Shown: positions 1 to 9,205 of the stretch, one piece after another
Layout: each line of letters starts with the position of its first letter
How positions within the stretch are numbered: the stretch's first letter is position 1
Assembly: GCA_028278085.1 (NCBI GenBank)
Contig: JANQFB010000192.1
Coordinates: forward strand, 1-48,407
DNA: 48,407 nt
From: Chitinophagales bacterium
GTDB lineage: Bacteria; Bacteroidota; Bacteroidia; Chitinophagales; JANQFB01
Direction of reading: 5' to 3'
Made by a program: the position numbers and the translations under genes
Notes under the pieces: model-generated
Told to the model about the DNA's origin: nothing
The model's input: only the letters and a program-made list of their open reading frames with translations
The model's database searches: none

Positions 1-579
1 GACGGCGGCTACCTGGCTGTAGGCGCTACTCACGATCAAAACAATGAACAACGGGGCTGGTTACTAAAGCTCGATGCCAATGGCGACAGCTTGTGGGCCC
101 GGTCGTACTATACCCGATATGAATTGTCTAGCCAGTTTTATGATGTATCTCATACACAAGATGGCGGCTTCGTGCTCACCGGCTTTGGATTTGGCGACGA
201 CCAGGACCTATGGATCGTGAAAACCGATAGCCTTGGTTTTTCCTGCAATCCTGCTGATTGCGATAGCTGTGTGGGGGATGATTGCGATACGCTGTATGAT
301 GTTGTTGACTATACCAGCACAAGCCACAATTTACTCAACATCTACCCCAACCCGGCGAATCAAATGTTGCAAATCCAATACAACATACCGAGAAAATCAA
401 AGAAACTTACTGTTTCCCTGCTCGACCTCAATGGCCGAGTGCTCGACCAGATGGGTTTACCCAACCATTATGGCGCTTTATCCTATCCGGTCGAACAACT
501 GCCTTCAGGACTTTACTTCATACAAATTAAAGATGAATTGGGGTTAACAGGAACCCAAAAAGTGGTGATTTTTCACTAA
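1..579 (+). CDS. T9SS type A sorting domain protein, 3' end only
   Basis: The reading frame is open from base 1, so the N-terminus lies outside the window; about 192 residues are visible. The first 80 residues hold at least two propeller-like blades with the pattern DGGxxxxG followed by a K-x-D-x-x-G turn (DGGYLAVGAT, then DGGFVLTGFG and VKTDSLG). A short Cys-rich linker (CNPADCDSC) follows. The last 80 residues are a Por-type sorting domain: NIYPNPANQ, then LLDLNGRVL, then LPSGLYFIQI and a final KVVI strand. In the family this domain directs export through the outer membrane by the type IX system and is cleaved off. The blade pattern matches the genes at 2307 and 5415, so the three look like a paralogous cluster. 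Function beyond secretion is unknown. Confidence 0.85.
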   Translation, partial: DGGYLAVGATHDQNNEQRGWLLKLDANGDSLWARSYYTRYELSSQFYDVSHTQDGGFVLTGFGFGDDQDLWIVKTDSLGFSCNPADCDSCVGDDCDTLYDVVDYTSTSHNLLNIYPNPANQMLQIQYNIPRKSKKLTVSLLDLNGRVLDQMGLPNHYGALSYPVEQLPSGLYFIQIKDELGLTGTQKVVIFH

Positions 580-648
580 GGGATTACAGATCAGATAATT
601 GCCATTGATAGTGGCCACTCGCCACAGCAGAGCCGCTATTTTGAAATA

Positions 649-671
649 ACGTGACATGTCACGTGACTTTT
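649..671. terminator. 16-bp perfect palindrome followed by T-run
   Basis: ACGTGACATGTCACGT at 649-664 is its own reverse complement and is followed on the plus strand by GACTTTTTAT. It lies between two convergent genes (ends at 579 and 713). A hairpin with a short CATG loop plus T-run would serve as an intrinsic terminator for the plus-strand gene. A perfect two-fold site could also be a protein-binding operator; the sequence does not decide. Confidence 0.45.
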
Positions 672-712
672 TATCGGTTCCAGACTCAAGGTCGAGCCGC
701 TTTGGGTATACA

Positions 713-2134
713 TTATTTCCCTTTTAGTCGTTCCAATTGCGCCATCAGCCATTTGCGGTCGGAAACTTCTTCATCAACCTTCAGGGCTTCTTCCAGTTGG
801 GTGATCTTTTCCTTTTCGCTGGCATGCAGGCGGATCAATTTCCGGACATAGCGGATCAAATTCAGGTGGTTTTTCCGATGGTAACCGGATACCAGCTTAT
901 TTCTTCTTAAAAAGATCTCAAAGCTATCCAGCAGGGAATACATAGCGCTGATCTCTTCGGTTTCGTAATAGGTTTTCAGCAGCATGGACTTGGCCCCCAG
1001 GTTATAAAAGATATCTTCATATTCCACCTGTTGCAATAAGGCGATCACTTCTTCATGGTCCTTCAACTGGAAGTAATACCTGGCCAGGTTGTAGGTAAAG
1101 GCATTTTCGCGGAACTTTTTGTCAATGCTGTTTTTGTATTCGTGTATAAACGCTTGGATCCAGGCTGTTTCGCCGACACGCAATCCGGCCGTAACAATAT
1201 TCTTATAATTCCAGGGTGACAGGTATTTGTCTTCCAGCAATATCCCTTTATCCAGGGCCTGCTGGTACAATTTGAACAGGGAGACCAGGAACTTCCGGTC
1301 ACCGGTATTGGCCTTTTTAATGCAATAGTTCAACGCATAGGTATACATGCCCCTTCTTTCTTCCAGAGTAAACAGCCCGTCATGGACCTCTAACAGATTT
1401 GTTAATGTCTCGAAATGTTGCTCATCATTTTCATTTCTCAACAGCATCAGGATATGATAATATATGGCTATTGCGGGAACCTCCCTGAAATCATGATCTT
1501 TCAGGTACTTCAGGATCTCTTCCATGAACAGTAATTCGTACTCGATATCGATCACATTCTTATAATTCAGCAGGTCACAACAATACCGCAATTTCGTGAT
1601 CAGGTAATAGTGGTCGAGGTTACGGGCAGCCGACTGTAAGCTCACGTCTTTGGTGCGTTTGCCCTGTAAGGCCACAAAGCGGTTCAGTTCCGAATCGATC
1701 AGGTGGGCATTGAAGTAATACTGATCATCGCGGTAAGATTGATCTTCATGGAAATCGCGGATCGTGCGCATCACCTTGTTAAAATCTTTTGCCAGCTTTC
1801 TCTTATTCAATTCCGACAACAACAAATTGGCCTGCTCCACCGGCCGTTCCTGAAGTCCCTGCCAGACGAGGAATTCCTCGGCCAGCTTGGAAAGGTCGGA
1901 AAGGAGCTTCCGCAAGAGGGCATCATTGAACTTTTTTTGGGGAAACAATTGCTGCCAGATGAATTCCTTGGAAGGCTGTGAGCGAACTACAAAGAAACAT
2001 TCCTCGACTATGTTGAATAATTGAACCAGTCTATCCTGTTCATTGAAGTAGGGCGTACTGATGTATTTCCGAAAGCCTTTTAATTCTTTGGGGCTGAACG
2101 TTGATAGTATACGCACCAGTTTAGTGCTTTGCAT
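713..2134 (-). CDS. Conserved hypothetical helical cytoplasmic protein
   Basis: 473 residues, ATG start, no signal peptide or membrane segment. The whole protein reads as amphipathic helices with many Leu, Lys, Glu and aromatic residues, for example FSPKELKGFRKYISTPYF near the N-terminus. Helix pairs resembling TPR or TPR-like repeats occupy residues 100-420 (YYLITKLRYCCDLL, RENAFTYNLARYYFQLKDHE), and the C-terminus is charged. I recognise the style of a protein widespread in Saprospira-like Bacteroidota but not a named family. It stands alone between a convergent gene and a divergent T9SS gene, so context gives no function. A protein-protein interaction role is inference from the helical repeat character. 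Confidence 0.7.
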   Translation of the reverse strand: MQSTKLVRILSTFSPKELKGFRKYISTPYFNEQDRLVQLFNIVEECFFVVRSQPSKEFIWQQLFPQKKFNDALLRKLLSDLSKLAEEFLVWQGLQERPVEQANLLLSELNKRKLAKDFNKVMRTIRDFHEDQSYRDDQYYFNAHLIDSELNRFVALQGKRTKDVSLQSAARNLDHYYLITKLRYCCDLLNYKNVIDIEYELLFMEEILKYLKDHDFREVPAIAIYYHILMLLRNENDEQHFETLTNLLEVHDGLFTLEERRGMYTYALNYCIKKANTGDRKFLVSLFKLYQQALDKGILLEDKYLSPWNYKNIVTAGLRVGETAWIQAFIHEYKNSIDKKFRENAFTYNLARYYFQLKDHEEVIALLQQVEYEDIFYNLGAKSMLLKTYYETEEISAMYSLLDSFEIFLRRNKLVSGYHRKNHLNLIRYVRKLIRLHASEKEKITQLEEALKVDEEVSDRKWLMAQLERLKGK

Positions 2135-2259
2135 GGCGGGGCTGATTCAAATTAAACAAATTTATATGTGAATTGCAGTTTGGCACATTAATACACTAAA
2201 AATACCTAATAATAGGAGATTTTGTAAACAATATCTTACAATTAGCTTTTGCAAATAGA

Positions 2260-2267
2260 TATTTTTG
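2260..2267 (+). promoter_or_regulatory. Candidate Bacteroidota -7 box (TATTTTTG)
   Basis: TATTTTTG fits the Bacteroidota -7 consensus TAnnTTTG and lies 39 bases before the ATG at 2307, in the 172-base divergent gap. No clear -33 TTG stands at the expected spacing, so the call is tentative. Confidence 0.3.
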
Positions 2268-2306
2268 TATTTTCTATGATGTTTGTACATGTCTTAACTT
2301 TACCTT

Positions 2307-5291
2307 ATGAAGGATTTCGAGCAAATGAATAAGCGGATAAAATTTCTGAAAAAATTGTCCCGGGCAACGGCTTTTACCGGTTTGATCCTCCTATTTATCC
2401 TGGTGCTATTATCGCTTAAAACCGGGTATAGCCAGGGTTGGGAGCGGCATTTCGAATTCCCGGATTATGAAGAAGGGGTGGAAGTTCATCAAACACCCGA
2501 CGGGGGCTATATATTGGCCAATATGAATCTCCTGAAGCCCAGCAACTTCAACGACTTCAGCTTCTTTAAAACGGATGCTAACGGCAGTATACAATGGCGG
2601 ACGCAGTATGATAACCTGTTGGCGGATCATGCCGAATCCATCTTTCCTACACCTGATGGAGGTTATATCGTTGGCGGAAGTTCCGGCTTGGTCAGCAGTA
2701 ACTACCGGGCATATATCGTTAAAACCAATGCCTTTGGCGATACTTTATGGGACCGGAAATACGGCGGACCAGGTAATACTTTCGGTAAGCAGATCAGGCC
2801 CACCACAGATAATGGCTATATCATGACCGGTACCATCGATAATGGCCCCGGAAATACGGAAGTTGATGCGTTTTTGCTGAAAATGAACCAGCAGGGAGAT
2901 TCTGTCTGGATGAAAATTTACGGCGGAAACGATGATGAATACGCCAAGTTTGTGGAGCAGACCGACGACGGCGGTTTTATTCTCTCCGGGTGGACAAAAA
3001 GCTATGGCCCGGATAGCATCAATGGCTACATTATCAAAACGAATGCCACCGGCGATACCACCTGGACCCATGTGTATGGTGGTGATGTAGGCCTGGTACT
3101 GGCACCGGAGATCCGGCAAACCACGGATGGCGGATATGCGATTGCCGGTCATACCAACTCGCTCGGGCCGGATGTCAAGAAAGGTTTCCTCATGAAACTG
3201 GATACTGCCGGCAAACAGCAATGGGTCAAATATTACCAACGCCGGTCATCCTTGTACTCCATCAAAGAAACGCCGGACGGAGGATTTATCCTTGCCGGGG
3301 CATTCCAGGACAGCATAACATCGAATGTACAAACCCTACTCATTCGAACCGATACAGCCGGCAACATGCTTTGGACCAGCCGCTTTCAGGCCGGGGTCTA
3401 TAGCTATGCCCGGTATGTCAACCTGACCGTAGACGGCGGTTACGTACTTACCGGTCATTATAAACACCCCTCCGTTCCCTTCCCGGATGTTTTTCTCCTC
3501 AAAGCAGACCGGGATGGCCGGACATTCACCAACCTGATCAAAGGAAATATCTTCAACGACCTCAACAGCGATTGTATCCGGGATATCGGCTTTGGCGAAG
3601 CAGGACTCGGGGGTTGGATCGTACAGTGTGAGCCTTTTGGATTTTATACCCAAACAGATCCTTTGGGCAACTATTCTTTCGAAGTGGATACCGGCCCTTA
3701 TACCATCCACCAACAGCTAAAAAATCCATTGTGGCAAGCCGCCTGCCCGGAAATGCCTAACCTGTATAACGGGGATGTACAAAATTTTGAAGATACTATT
3801 GCCGGCCATGATTTTGCCAACGAGGTTACCGGATACGGCCCGTTGATGACCGTGGATATCGGTACCCGGATCCTGCGAAGCTGCCAGCCAGCCGTTTATA
3901 CCGTGTCTTATTGTAATGAGGGCAATGCCCCGGCATTCAATGCCTATGTTACCCTGGACATGGATAGCTATATTACGCCGATCTCAAGTTCCGTACCCTG
4001 GAACCTTCCCCAGCAAAACAACCGCTATGTATTCGAGATCGGATCGCTGCAGGCCGGTGATTGCGGGAGTTTCACGATCAACACCAACGTTTCCTGCGAC
4101 GCCAACCTCGGGGAAGTATTCTGCAACACTGCCCATATATACCCGGATAGCCTACCCTTTCCCATCGATCCGGGGTGGGACGGTTCCTCCATCGAAGTAT
4201 CGGGATCCTGTATTGGCGGATATGACCTGTCGTTCACGATCCGGAATAAGTCGCCGAACGGGGCCGGGGATATGCAAGCAACCAGCGATTACCGTATTTA
4301 CCGTACCAACAGACTGATCCAGAACGGGACCTTTCAATTGGATGGCGGAGATAGCATCAATATACCCGTCATTCAACCGCAATATGGCTTTACTTATCGC
4401 ATCGAAGCCGATCAACGGCCTGGGCATCCCGGACAAAGCAGGCCATCGGCAGAACTGAAAAACTGCGATCTGCCGCTCGGGCTGGAATCTTTGGAACTGC
4501 CGCAAGACGATGGGAACGGCTTTATCGATATCGATTGCCAGGAGATCCGGGGTTCCCATGATCCGAATGAAAAGCTGGTGCAACCGACCGGGGTAACTTC
4601 TAACGGATACATTTCCCATACTCAGCAGCTCGACTACCAGATCAACTTCCAGAATAAAGGAAACGATACCGCCTTCCTAGTCGTTATCCGCGACACGCTA
4701 CCCCCTGGCTTGGATCCCGCCAGCGTACGCTCCGGGGCCAGTAGCCACCCATACAGCTTCAGGATATATGGAAAGGGCTATCTCGAATGGACTTTTACCG
4801 ATATCGGGTTACCGGATCACAACATGAATGAACAGGGCAGCCATGGATTTGTCAAATTCAAGATCCGCCAAACCCCGGGCAATCCACCAGGTTCCATCAT
4901 CAGCAACAAGGCAGCCATCTATTTCGACTTCAATGCTCCGGTGATCACCGATCCGGCTATCAGCCATGTATTCGATACGACATTGGTCGCAGATATCTTC
5001 AGTACCACCAGTATCGAGGACCTGGAGAATAGGGATCATTCACCGCTTAGGGTGGAATGCTTTCCGAATCCCTTTTCCGATAAAACATATTTAAGGCTCA
5101 TAGATCCTTCGGACGACGGTCTCTTTCAGCTAAGCTTATATAATATGCTCGGTATCCGTGTCAAAGAGATCCATGGGATTCCCTCCGAGGGTACGGAAAT
5201 TTCGCGGGACGGACTACCGGCGGGGGTATACCTGTATAAAATATATAACCACCAACGGGAAATAGGCCATGGAAAATTGATGATCCGTTAG
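2307..5291 (+). CDS. Secreted T9SS protein with propeller repeats, SdrD-B-like and DUF7619-like domains
   Basis: 994 residues. A long N-terminal signal segment spans about residues 15-42 (hydrophobic GLILLFILVLLSL, cut near YSQG). Residues 45-410 hold seven or so blades of about 50 residues, each with TPDGGYxxxG and KTNAxGDTxW motifs, as expected for a beta-propeller. Residues 410-470 (GNIFNDLNSDCIRD ... DPLGNYSFEVDTG) resemble an SdrD B-like Ig domain. Residues about 748-885, starting GSHDPNEKLV and containing INFQNKGNDTA, DTLPPGLDP and KAAIYFDFNAPV, match the DUF7619/DUF11-type repeat common in Bacteroidota surface proteins. The last 80 residues are a T9SS sorting domain (CFPNPFSDKTYLRL, LPAGVYLYKI). 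Likely exported to the cell surface; ligand unknown. It is transcribed away from the 713-2134 gene. Confidence 0.85.
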   Translation: MKDFEQMNKRIKFLKKLSRATAFTGLILLFILVLLSLKTGYSQGWERHFEFPDYEEGVEVHQTPDGGYILANMNLLKPSNFNDFSFFKTDANGSIQWRTQYDNLLADHAESIFPTPDGGYIVGGSSGLVSSNYRAYIVKTNAFGDTLWDRKYGGPGNTFGKQIRPTTDNGYIMTGTIDNGPGNTEVDAFLLKMNQQGDSVWMKIYGGNDDEYAKFVEQTDDGGFILSGWTKSYGPDSINGYIIKTNATGDTTWTHVYGGDVGLVLAPEIRQTTDGGYAIAGHTNSLGPDVKKGFLMKLDTAGKQQWVKYYQRRSSLYSIKETPDGGFILAGAFQDSITSNVQTLLIRTDTAGNMLWTSRFQAGVYSYARYVNLTVDGGYVLTGHYKHPSVPFPDVFLLKADRDGRTFTNLIKGNIFNDLNSDCIRDIGFGEAGLGGWIVQCEPFGFYTQTDPLGNYSFEVDTGPYTIHQQLKNPLWQAACPEMPNLYNGDVQNFEDTIAGHDFANEVTGYGPLMTVDIGTRILRSCQPAVYTVSYCNEGNAPAFNAYVTLDMDSYITPISSSVPWNLPQQNNRYVFEIGSLQAGDCGSFTINTNVSCDANLGEVFCNTAHIYPDSLPFPIDPGWDGSSIEVSGSCIGGYDLSFTIRNKSPNGAGDMQATSDYRIYRTNRLIQNGTFQLDGGDSINIPVIQPQYGFTYRIEADQRPGHPGQSRPSAELKNCDLPLGLESLELPQDDGNGFIDIDCQEIRGSHDPNEKLVQPTGVTSNGYISHTQQLDYQINFQNKGNDTAFLVVIRDTLPPGLDPASVRSGASSHPYSFRIYGKGYLEWTFTDIGLPDHNMNEQGSHGFVKFKIRQTPGNPPGSIISNKAAIYFDFNAPVITDPAISHVFDTTLVADIFSTTSIEDLENRDHSPLRVECFPNPFSDKTYLRLIDPSDDGLFQLSLYNMLGIRVKEIHGIPSEGTEISRDGLPAGVYLYKIYNHQREIGHGKLMIR

Positions 5292-5414
5292 CCACCTGGT
5301 GAGGACTTGGATTTAACACATGAACACCAATATCATTGACAAAATGGAGCAAGGATGATGTCAAAATCGTGTAAAAAATGAGTCAATTTTGCGTCAAATC
5401 TGTGTTAAAACTGT

Positions 5415-7622
5415 ATGTTGACTATGAAAATTAAGCACGCACAAAAAAAGCCCGATCATTTGCTAATGATCTGCAGCCTCGGGCTATGCTGCTGGCTGTA
5501 TAGCATGGCCTTACATGCCCAGGGCTGGGAAAAACTATATGGCGGTGTTGAAGCGGAGGCCGGATATGCGGTGGTGGAAACTTTTGACGGCGGCTTTGTG
5601 GTGGCAGGATGGACGGAAAGTTTCGGTGCCAGCGGCCAGGATCTCTATTTATTCAAAACCGACAGCGCCGGTCAGGAACTTTGGAGCCGAACTTTCGGAG
5701 GCCCCGGAGATGACAGGGCATATGGCCTTGTAGAAACTGCAGATTCGGGTTTCGCCCTGATCGGCCATACGGATAAGGGTGGCAGCCAGGGTAAGGATAT
5801 CTGGCTCCTGCGGGTAAACCAGTCCGGTGACTCCCTGTGGTCGGAGCATTATGGCTCGGCCGGTGATGATCATGGTTATGACCTTGCCCTGGATACGGAT
5901 GAAGGATTTGTACTGACCGGCTTTTCCAGCGGCATGGGTGGCGACCTGGTCATTATCAAAACAGATCCCAATGGCAATGCTGTATGGACCAAAACCTATG
6001 GAGGGGCGGGCCTCGATATCGGTAACAGTGTCCGGGTCGTGGGCCAGCAGGGATATATCATTGCCGGTATGACCACCAGCTTTGGATCCGGCGATCCCGA
6101 CCTCTACCTGGTTCGTGTAGACGTATCCGGCGACAGCTTATGGACCCGCGCTATCGGCGGGCTGGGCCAGGAGTACGGGCAATCTTTGGTGGTAACGGCT
6201 GACAGCGGATTTGCCATCGCCGGTTATATCAATAATTACGATATCCAGAAAAACGATGTCTACCTGGTCAGGACCGACAGCCTCGGCAACCTGCAATGGC
6301 ATTATTCCTACGGCGGCACCGGTGAAGACCAGGGTTATGGCCTGGTAGCTGTTTCGACCGGTGGGTTTGCCATCAGCGGATATACCACGAGCTATGGCAA
6401 TGAGGCCGGGGATATGCTTTTGCTTACGACAGACCCCAATGGCATTGAAGAATGGACCCGGACCTATGGCGGCAGCATCGGCGATAAAGGATTATCGATA
6501 GCGCCCACCCGCGACAAGGGGTATATCATGGCCGGTTATAAATGGGGTTTCCACACTTATGATTGCTACCTGGTGAAAACCGATAGCGCCGGCACCACCT
6601 GCTCCGCTCAGGCCTGTATACTTCCGGGTGATGCCAACCAGGATGGTGTCGCCAACCACATCGATCTGCTGAATATCGGACTGGCCTACCAAACCACCGG
6701 AGCTTCCAGGCCGGATTCCACGCTTATCTGGATCCCACAAAAAGCGCCCGACTGGACAGACACCTTGCCCGGCGGCCTGAATATCAAACATATCGATTGC
6801 GACGGAAATGGCATCATCGATGCTGCGGACACCTCGGCTATCCTGCTGAACTATGGCCGGAACTTCAGCTATAAAACCGGCCCCAGGGATTGTCATGGCA
6901 CCATGACCCCGCTATATTTCGAATTAAGCGCCGACTCCGTGAATTACGGAGATACCCTGGATGTAAAGATCCACCTGGGGGATCAGCAGCTTACTGCGCA
7001 GGATATCTATGGGCTGGCCTTATCGATGAACTTCGACCCATTGCTGGTGGATTCTACCTTACGCGATATCACGCCGGATGCCGGATGGTTCGGCAACAGC
7101 GCCAACCGTTTGCACCTGTCCCAACAGCACTCCGATGCCGGCCAGGCAGATCTCGCCCTGACCAAGACCGATCAGCTAACGGAAACCGGCTATGGGGAGA
7201 TCGCACGCTTTCATATCGTGATCATCGACGACCTGGAAGGTAAACGCACCGATACCAAGCAGTTGAAGCTATCTTTTGAAGATGTGCTGGTGATCGATGT
7301 CCAAAACAAGGAGATCCCGGTTTGCCTGCTGGCGGATTCCGTTGTGGTTCATAAAGGGACCGGAGTCGAAACACCGGAGCCCCCTGACTCCTGGGGATTC
7401 AAGGCCTATCCCAATCCGGCAGGGAACATGATCCATATCTCTGGCCCTTCCGACAAGATCCGAATGATCCGGGTTATAGATGCCTATGGCAAAGTATTGA
7501 TAAGCCGGATAACCAACAATGATCAACCCATCAGCATCCAATCGCTACCTGCAGGAATTTACCTGTTGGAAGTCGCGACAGATCAAGGGAAGCAAGTGTT
7601 GAAATTTATTCGGACACTTTAA
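5415..7622 (+). CDS. Secreted T9SS protein: propeller, dockerin-like and cohesin-like domains
   Basis: 735 residues; ATG at 5415, with an in-frame ATG at 5424 (MKIKHAQ) equally plausible. The signal peptide is at residues 12-36 (LLMICSLGLCCWLYSMALHAQG). Residues 37-395 hold seven near-identical blades of about 50 residues (YGGxGDDxGYGL, DGGFxIxGYT, LVKTDSxG). Residues 403-475 carry two EF-hand-type calcium loops, GDANQDGVANHIDL and DCDGNGIIDAADT, as in type I dockerins. Residues 495-650 (SVNYGDTLDVKIHLG, MNFDPLLVDS, GEIARFHIVI) look like a cohesin-fold beta-sandwich. The C-terminal 80 residues are a T9SS sorting domain (AYPNPAGNMIHI, LPAGIYLLEV). Dockerin- and cohesin-like modules in one chain are read from motifs and need structural confirmation. 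Confidence 0.83.
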   Translation: MLTMKIKHAQKKPDHLLMICSLGLCCWLYSMALHAQGWEKLYGGVEAEAGYAVVETFDGGFVVAGWTESFGASGQDLYLFKTDSAGQELWSRTFGGPGDDRAYGLVETADSGFALIGHTDKGGSQGKDIWLLRVNQSGDSLWSEHYGSAGDDHGYDLALDTDEGFVLTGFSSGMGGDLVIIKTDPNGNAVWTKTYGGAGLDIGNSVRVVGQQGYIIAGMTTSFGSGDPDLYLVRVDVSGDSLWTRAIGGLGQEYGQSLVVTADSGFAIAGYINNYDIQKNDVYLVRTDSLGNLQWHYSYGGTGEDQGYGLVAVSTGGFAISGYTTSYGNEAGDMLLLTTDPNGIEEWTRTYGGSIGDKGLSIAPTRDKGYIMAGYKWGFHTYDCYLVKTDSAGTTCSAQACILPGDANQDGVANHIDLLNIGLAYQTTGASRPDSTLIWIPQKAPDWTDTLPGGLNIKHIDCDGNGIIDAADTSAILLNYGRNFSYKTGPRDCHGTMTPLYFELSADSVNYGDTLDVKIHLGDQQLTAQDIYGLALSMNFDPLLVDSTLRDITPDAGWFGNSANRLHLSQQHSDAGQADLALTKTDQLTETGYGEIARFHIVIIDDLEGKRTDTKQLKLSFEDVLVIDVQNKEIPVCLLADSVVVHKGTGVETPEPPDSWGFKAYPNPAGNMIHISGPSDKIRMIRVIDAYGKVLISRITNNDQPISIQSLPAGIYLLEVATDQGKQVLKFIRTL

Positions 7623-7632
7623 CGGTAGGTTT

Positions 7633-7724
7633 AATGATGAATTTTGAAGGATAAATGTAGAATGTTGAATTGAATTACTTCATCATTCAACCTTAACTAT
7701 TCAACCTTCATCCTTCTACATTTA
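7633..7724. repeat. REP-like hairpin element between convergent genes
   Basis: The gap between the T9SS gene and the sugar transferase is built of nested inverted repeats. TAAATGTAGAA (7652-7662) pairs with TTCTACATTTA (7714-7724), AATGATGAA (7633-7641) pairs with TTCATCATT (7679-7687), and GTTGAAT (7664-7670) pairs with either of two ATTCAAC copies (7685-7691, 7699-7705). It probably acts as a bidirectional terminator. Its composition, full of GTTGAA/TTCAAC words, resembles dispersed intergenic repeats I know from this phylum. Confidence 0.6.
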
Positions 7725-7777
7725 CATAATTCCAGGGAGAATGCCATTAGACAGACCGACCAATCATCGAGAACAAT

Positions 7778-9199
7778 CTACTTTCCTCTTCCCTGCAAAA
7801 TGGTGAGGATGGTATAGATCATGATCTTAAAATCCAGGGCCAGGGAGGCGTTTTCGATATAGAGGATATCCCATTTCATGCGTTCGACCATTTGGGAGAC
7901 ATTTTCCGCATAGCCAAACTTCACCATGCCCCAGGAGGTGATGCCCGGTTTTACTTTGTTGAGATGCTTATAATGCGGCGCTTCTTTGCTGATCTGGTCG
8001 ATGTAAAATTGGCGCTCGGGGCGATGGCCGACCAAAGACATATCGCCTTTCAATACATTATAGAATTGCGGTAATTCATCGATCCGCCACTTGCGCATGA
8101 CTCTCCCCCAGGGTGTGATGCGCTTATCGTTTTTGTGGGACAGCGCCGGGCCCTCTTTTTCGGAATCCACATACATCGACCGGAACTTATACATGTTGAA
8201 GGGTTTGCTATGCAAACCGATTCGCTCTTGTGAATACATGATCGGGCCGGGCGAGGAGAACTTCACCCGGATAGCCGCATACAGGTACACGGGCGCCAAT
8301 ACCATTAACAAGGTTCCGGAAACCACGACATCGATGATCCGTTTGACGATCTTTTCCCAGGTAGGCATCAGCTCCGGGTAAATCTCTATCAAAACCGCGG
8401 CCAGTACGTGGGTCATCTTCACCGATCCTAACAATATATCGTACATATCCGGGATGATCTTGATGATCACATTCCTATTGGCCAGGCGATTGATAATATT
8501 TTTCAGCCGGTGGTGTTCAGAAGTCTCGATGGCGATAATGACCTCTTCGATCTTATGCCGGGCTATGATCGCTTCCAGGTCTTCGAGGTCGCCGAGCTTG
8601 GGCAAGTATTGGTCGACCACGGTTTTACCATTACCATTGCTGTTGACGTAGCCAATAAAACGATAGCCCAGCTCTCTTTCCCGGTTGTTGATCTCTTCAT
8701 AGAGTTCTTTCGCTCGCTGGTTGCCGCCCACGATCAAAGTATTATAACCCACGATCCCGGCCTTCAGTTGTTTCTTCGCCCGGTTGAGAATGATCATCCT
8801 GGAGGATGCGGTCAATAGAAAATGGAGGAAGAACAGCACCGAAGCGGTTTGGTAATAATTCTTGTGATTGACCACCCTATCGTCGAGGATCAGGATAAAA
8901 AAGATCACGAGGATCCCGGCGATACTGACCAGGAAGGTGGTTTTCAGCTCCGTCAGCCTCGATTTCCGGTAGATATCCGTATAGGTGCCGACAATATAAT
9001 AGAACAACAACCAGCAAATGGGGATCACCAGGATCCCGAAAATAAATTTAGGGTCGTTAAAGTAGACGGTCAGGTTGTCTGCCGGATTGCCTTCAATATA
9101 GATCTTCCGGAACAGGAAGAGGCAGGCCCAGGCTATGCTGGCAGTCAGGTAATCCGATAAGATATAGCTTAATATTCCTATTTTCTTGGTCTTCGGCAT
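7778..9199 (-). CDS. Polyprenyl-phosphate sugar-1-phosphate transferase (exopolysaccharide initiating enzyme)
   Basis: 473 residues, ATG start, usual length for WcaJ/WbaP-type enzymes. Four membrane helices lie at about residues 9-31, 50-70, 88-108 and 119-135. A Rossmann-like CoA_binding_3 region follows (TLIVGGNQRAKELYEEI, 154-170), with a further hydrophobic segment at 290-310. The C-terminal Bac_transf catalytic domain shows YKFRSMYVDSEKEGP (337-351), WRIDELPQFYNVLKGDMSLVG (371-391) and HRPE (392-395), the conserved Asp-Glu and basic motifs of the family. It transfers a hexose-1-phosphate from a nucleotide sugar to undecaprenyl phosphate at the inner membrane, starting glycan assembly. 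It is last in a minus-strand operon, 6 bases after the lipoprotein gene. The sugar used cannot be read from sequence. Confidence 0.93.
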   Translation of the reverse strand: MPKTKKIGILSYILSDYLTASIAWACLFLFRKIYIEGNPADNLTVYFNDPKFIFGILVIPICWLLFYYIVGTYTDIYRKSRLTELKTTFLVSIAGILVIFFILILDDRVVNHKNYYQTASVLFFLHFLLTASSRMIILNRAKKQLKAGIVGYNTLIVGGNQRAKELYEEINNRERELGYRFIGYVNSNGNGKTVVDQYLPKLGDLEDLEAIIARHKIEEVIIAIETSEHHRLKNIINRLANRNVIIKIIPDMYDILLGSVKMTHVLAAVLIEIYPELMPTWEKIVKRIIDVVVSGTLLMVLAPVYLYAAIRVKFSSPGPIMYSQERIGLHSKPFNMYKFRSMYVDSEKEGPALSHKNDKRITPWGRVMRKWRIDELPQFYNVLKGDMSLVGHRPERQFYIDQISKEAPHYKHLNKVKPGITSWGMVKFGYAENVSQMVERMKWDILYIENASLALDFKIMIYTILTILQGRGK

Positions 9200-9205
9200 C
9201 CTCGC

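Noticed and set aside
2745-3239. 164-codon open frame on the minus strand inside the first T9SS gene
   Set aside because: Shadow of the repeated blade-coding sequence in GC-rich codons; no start context or domain.
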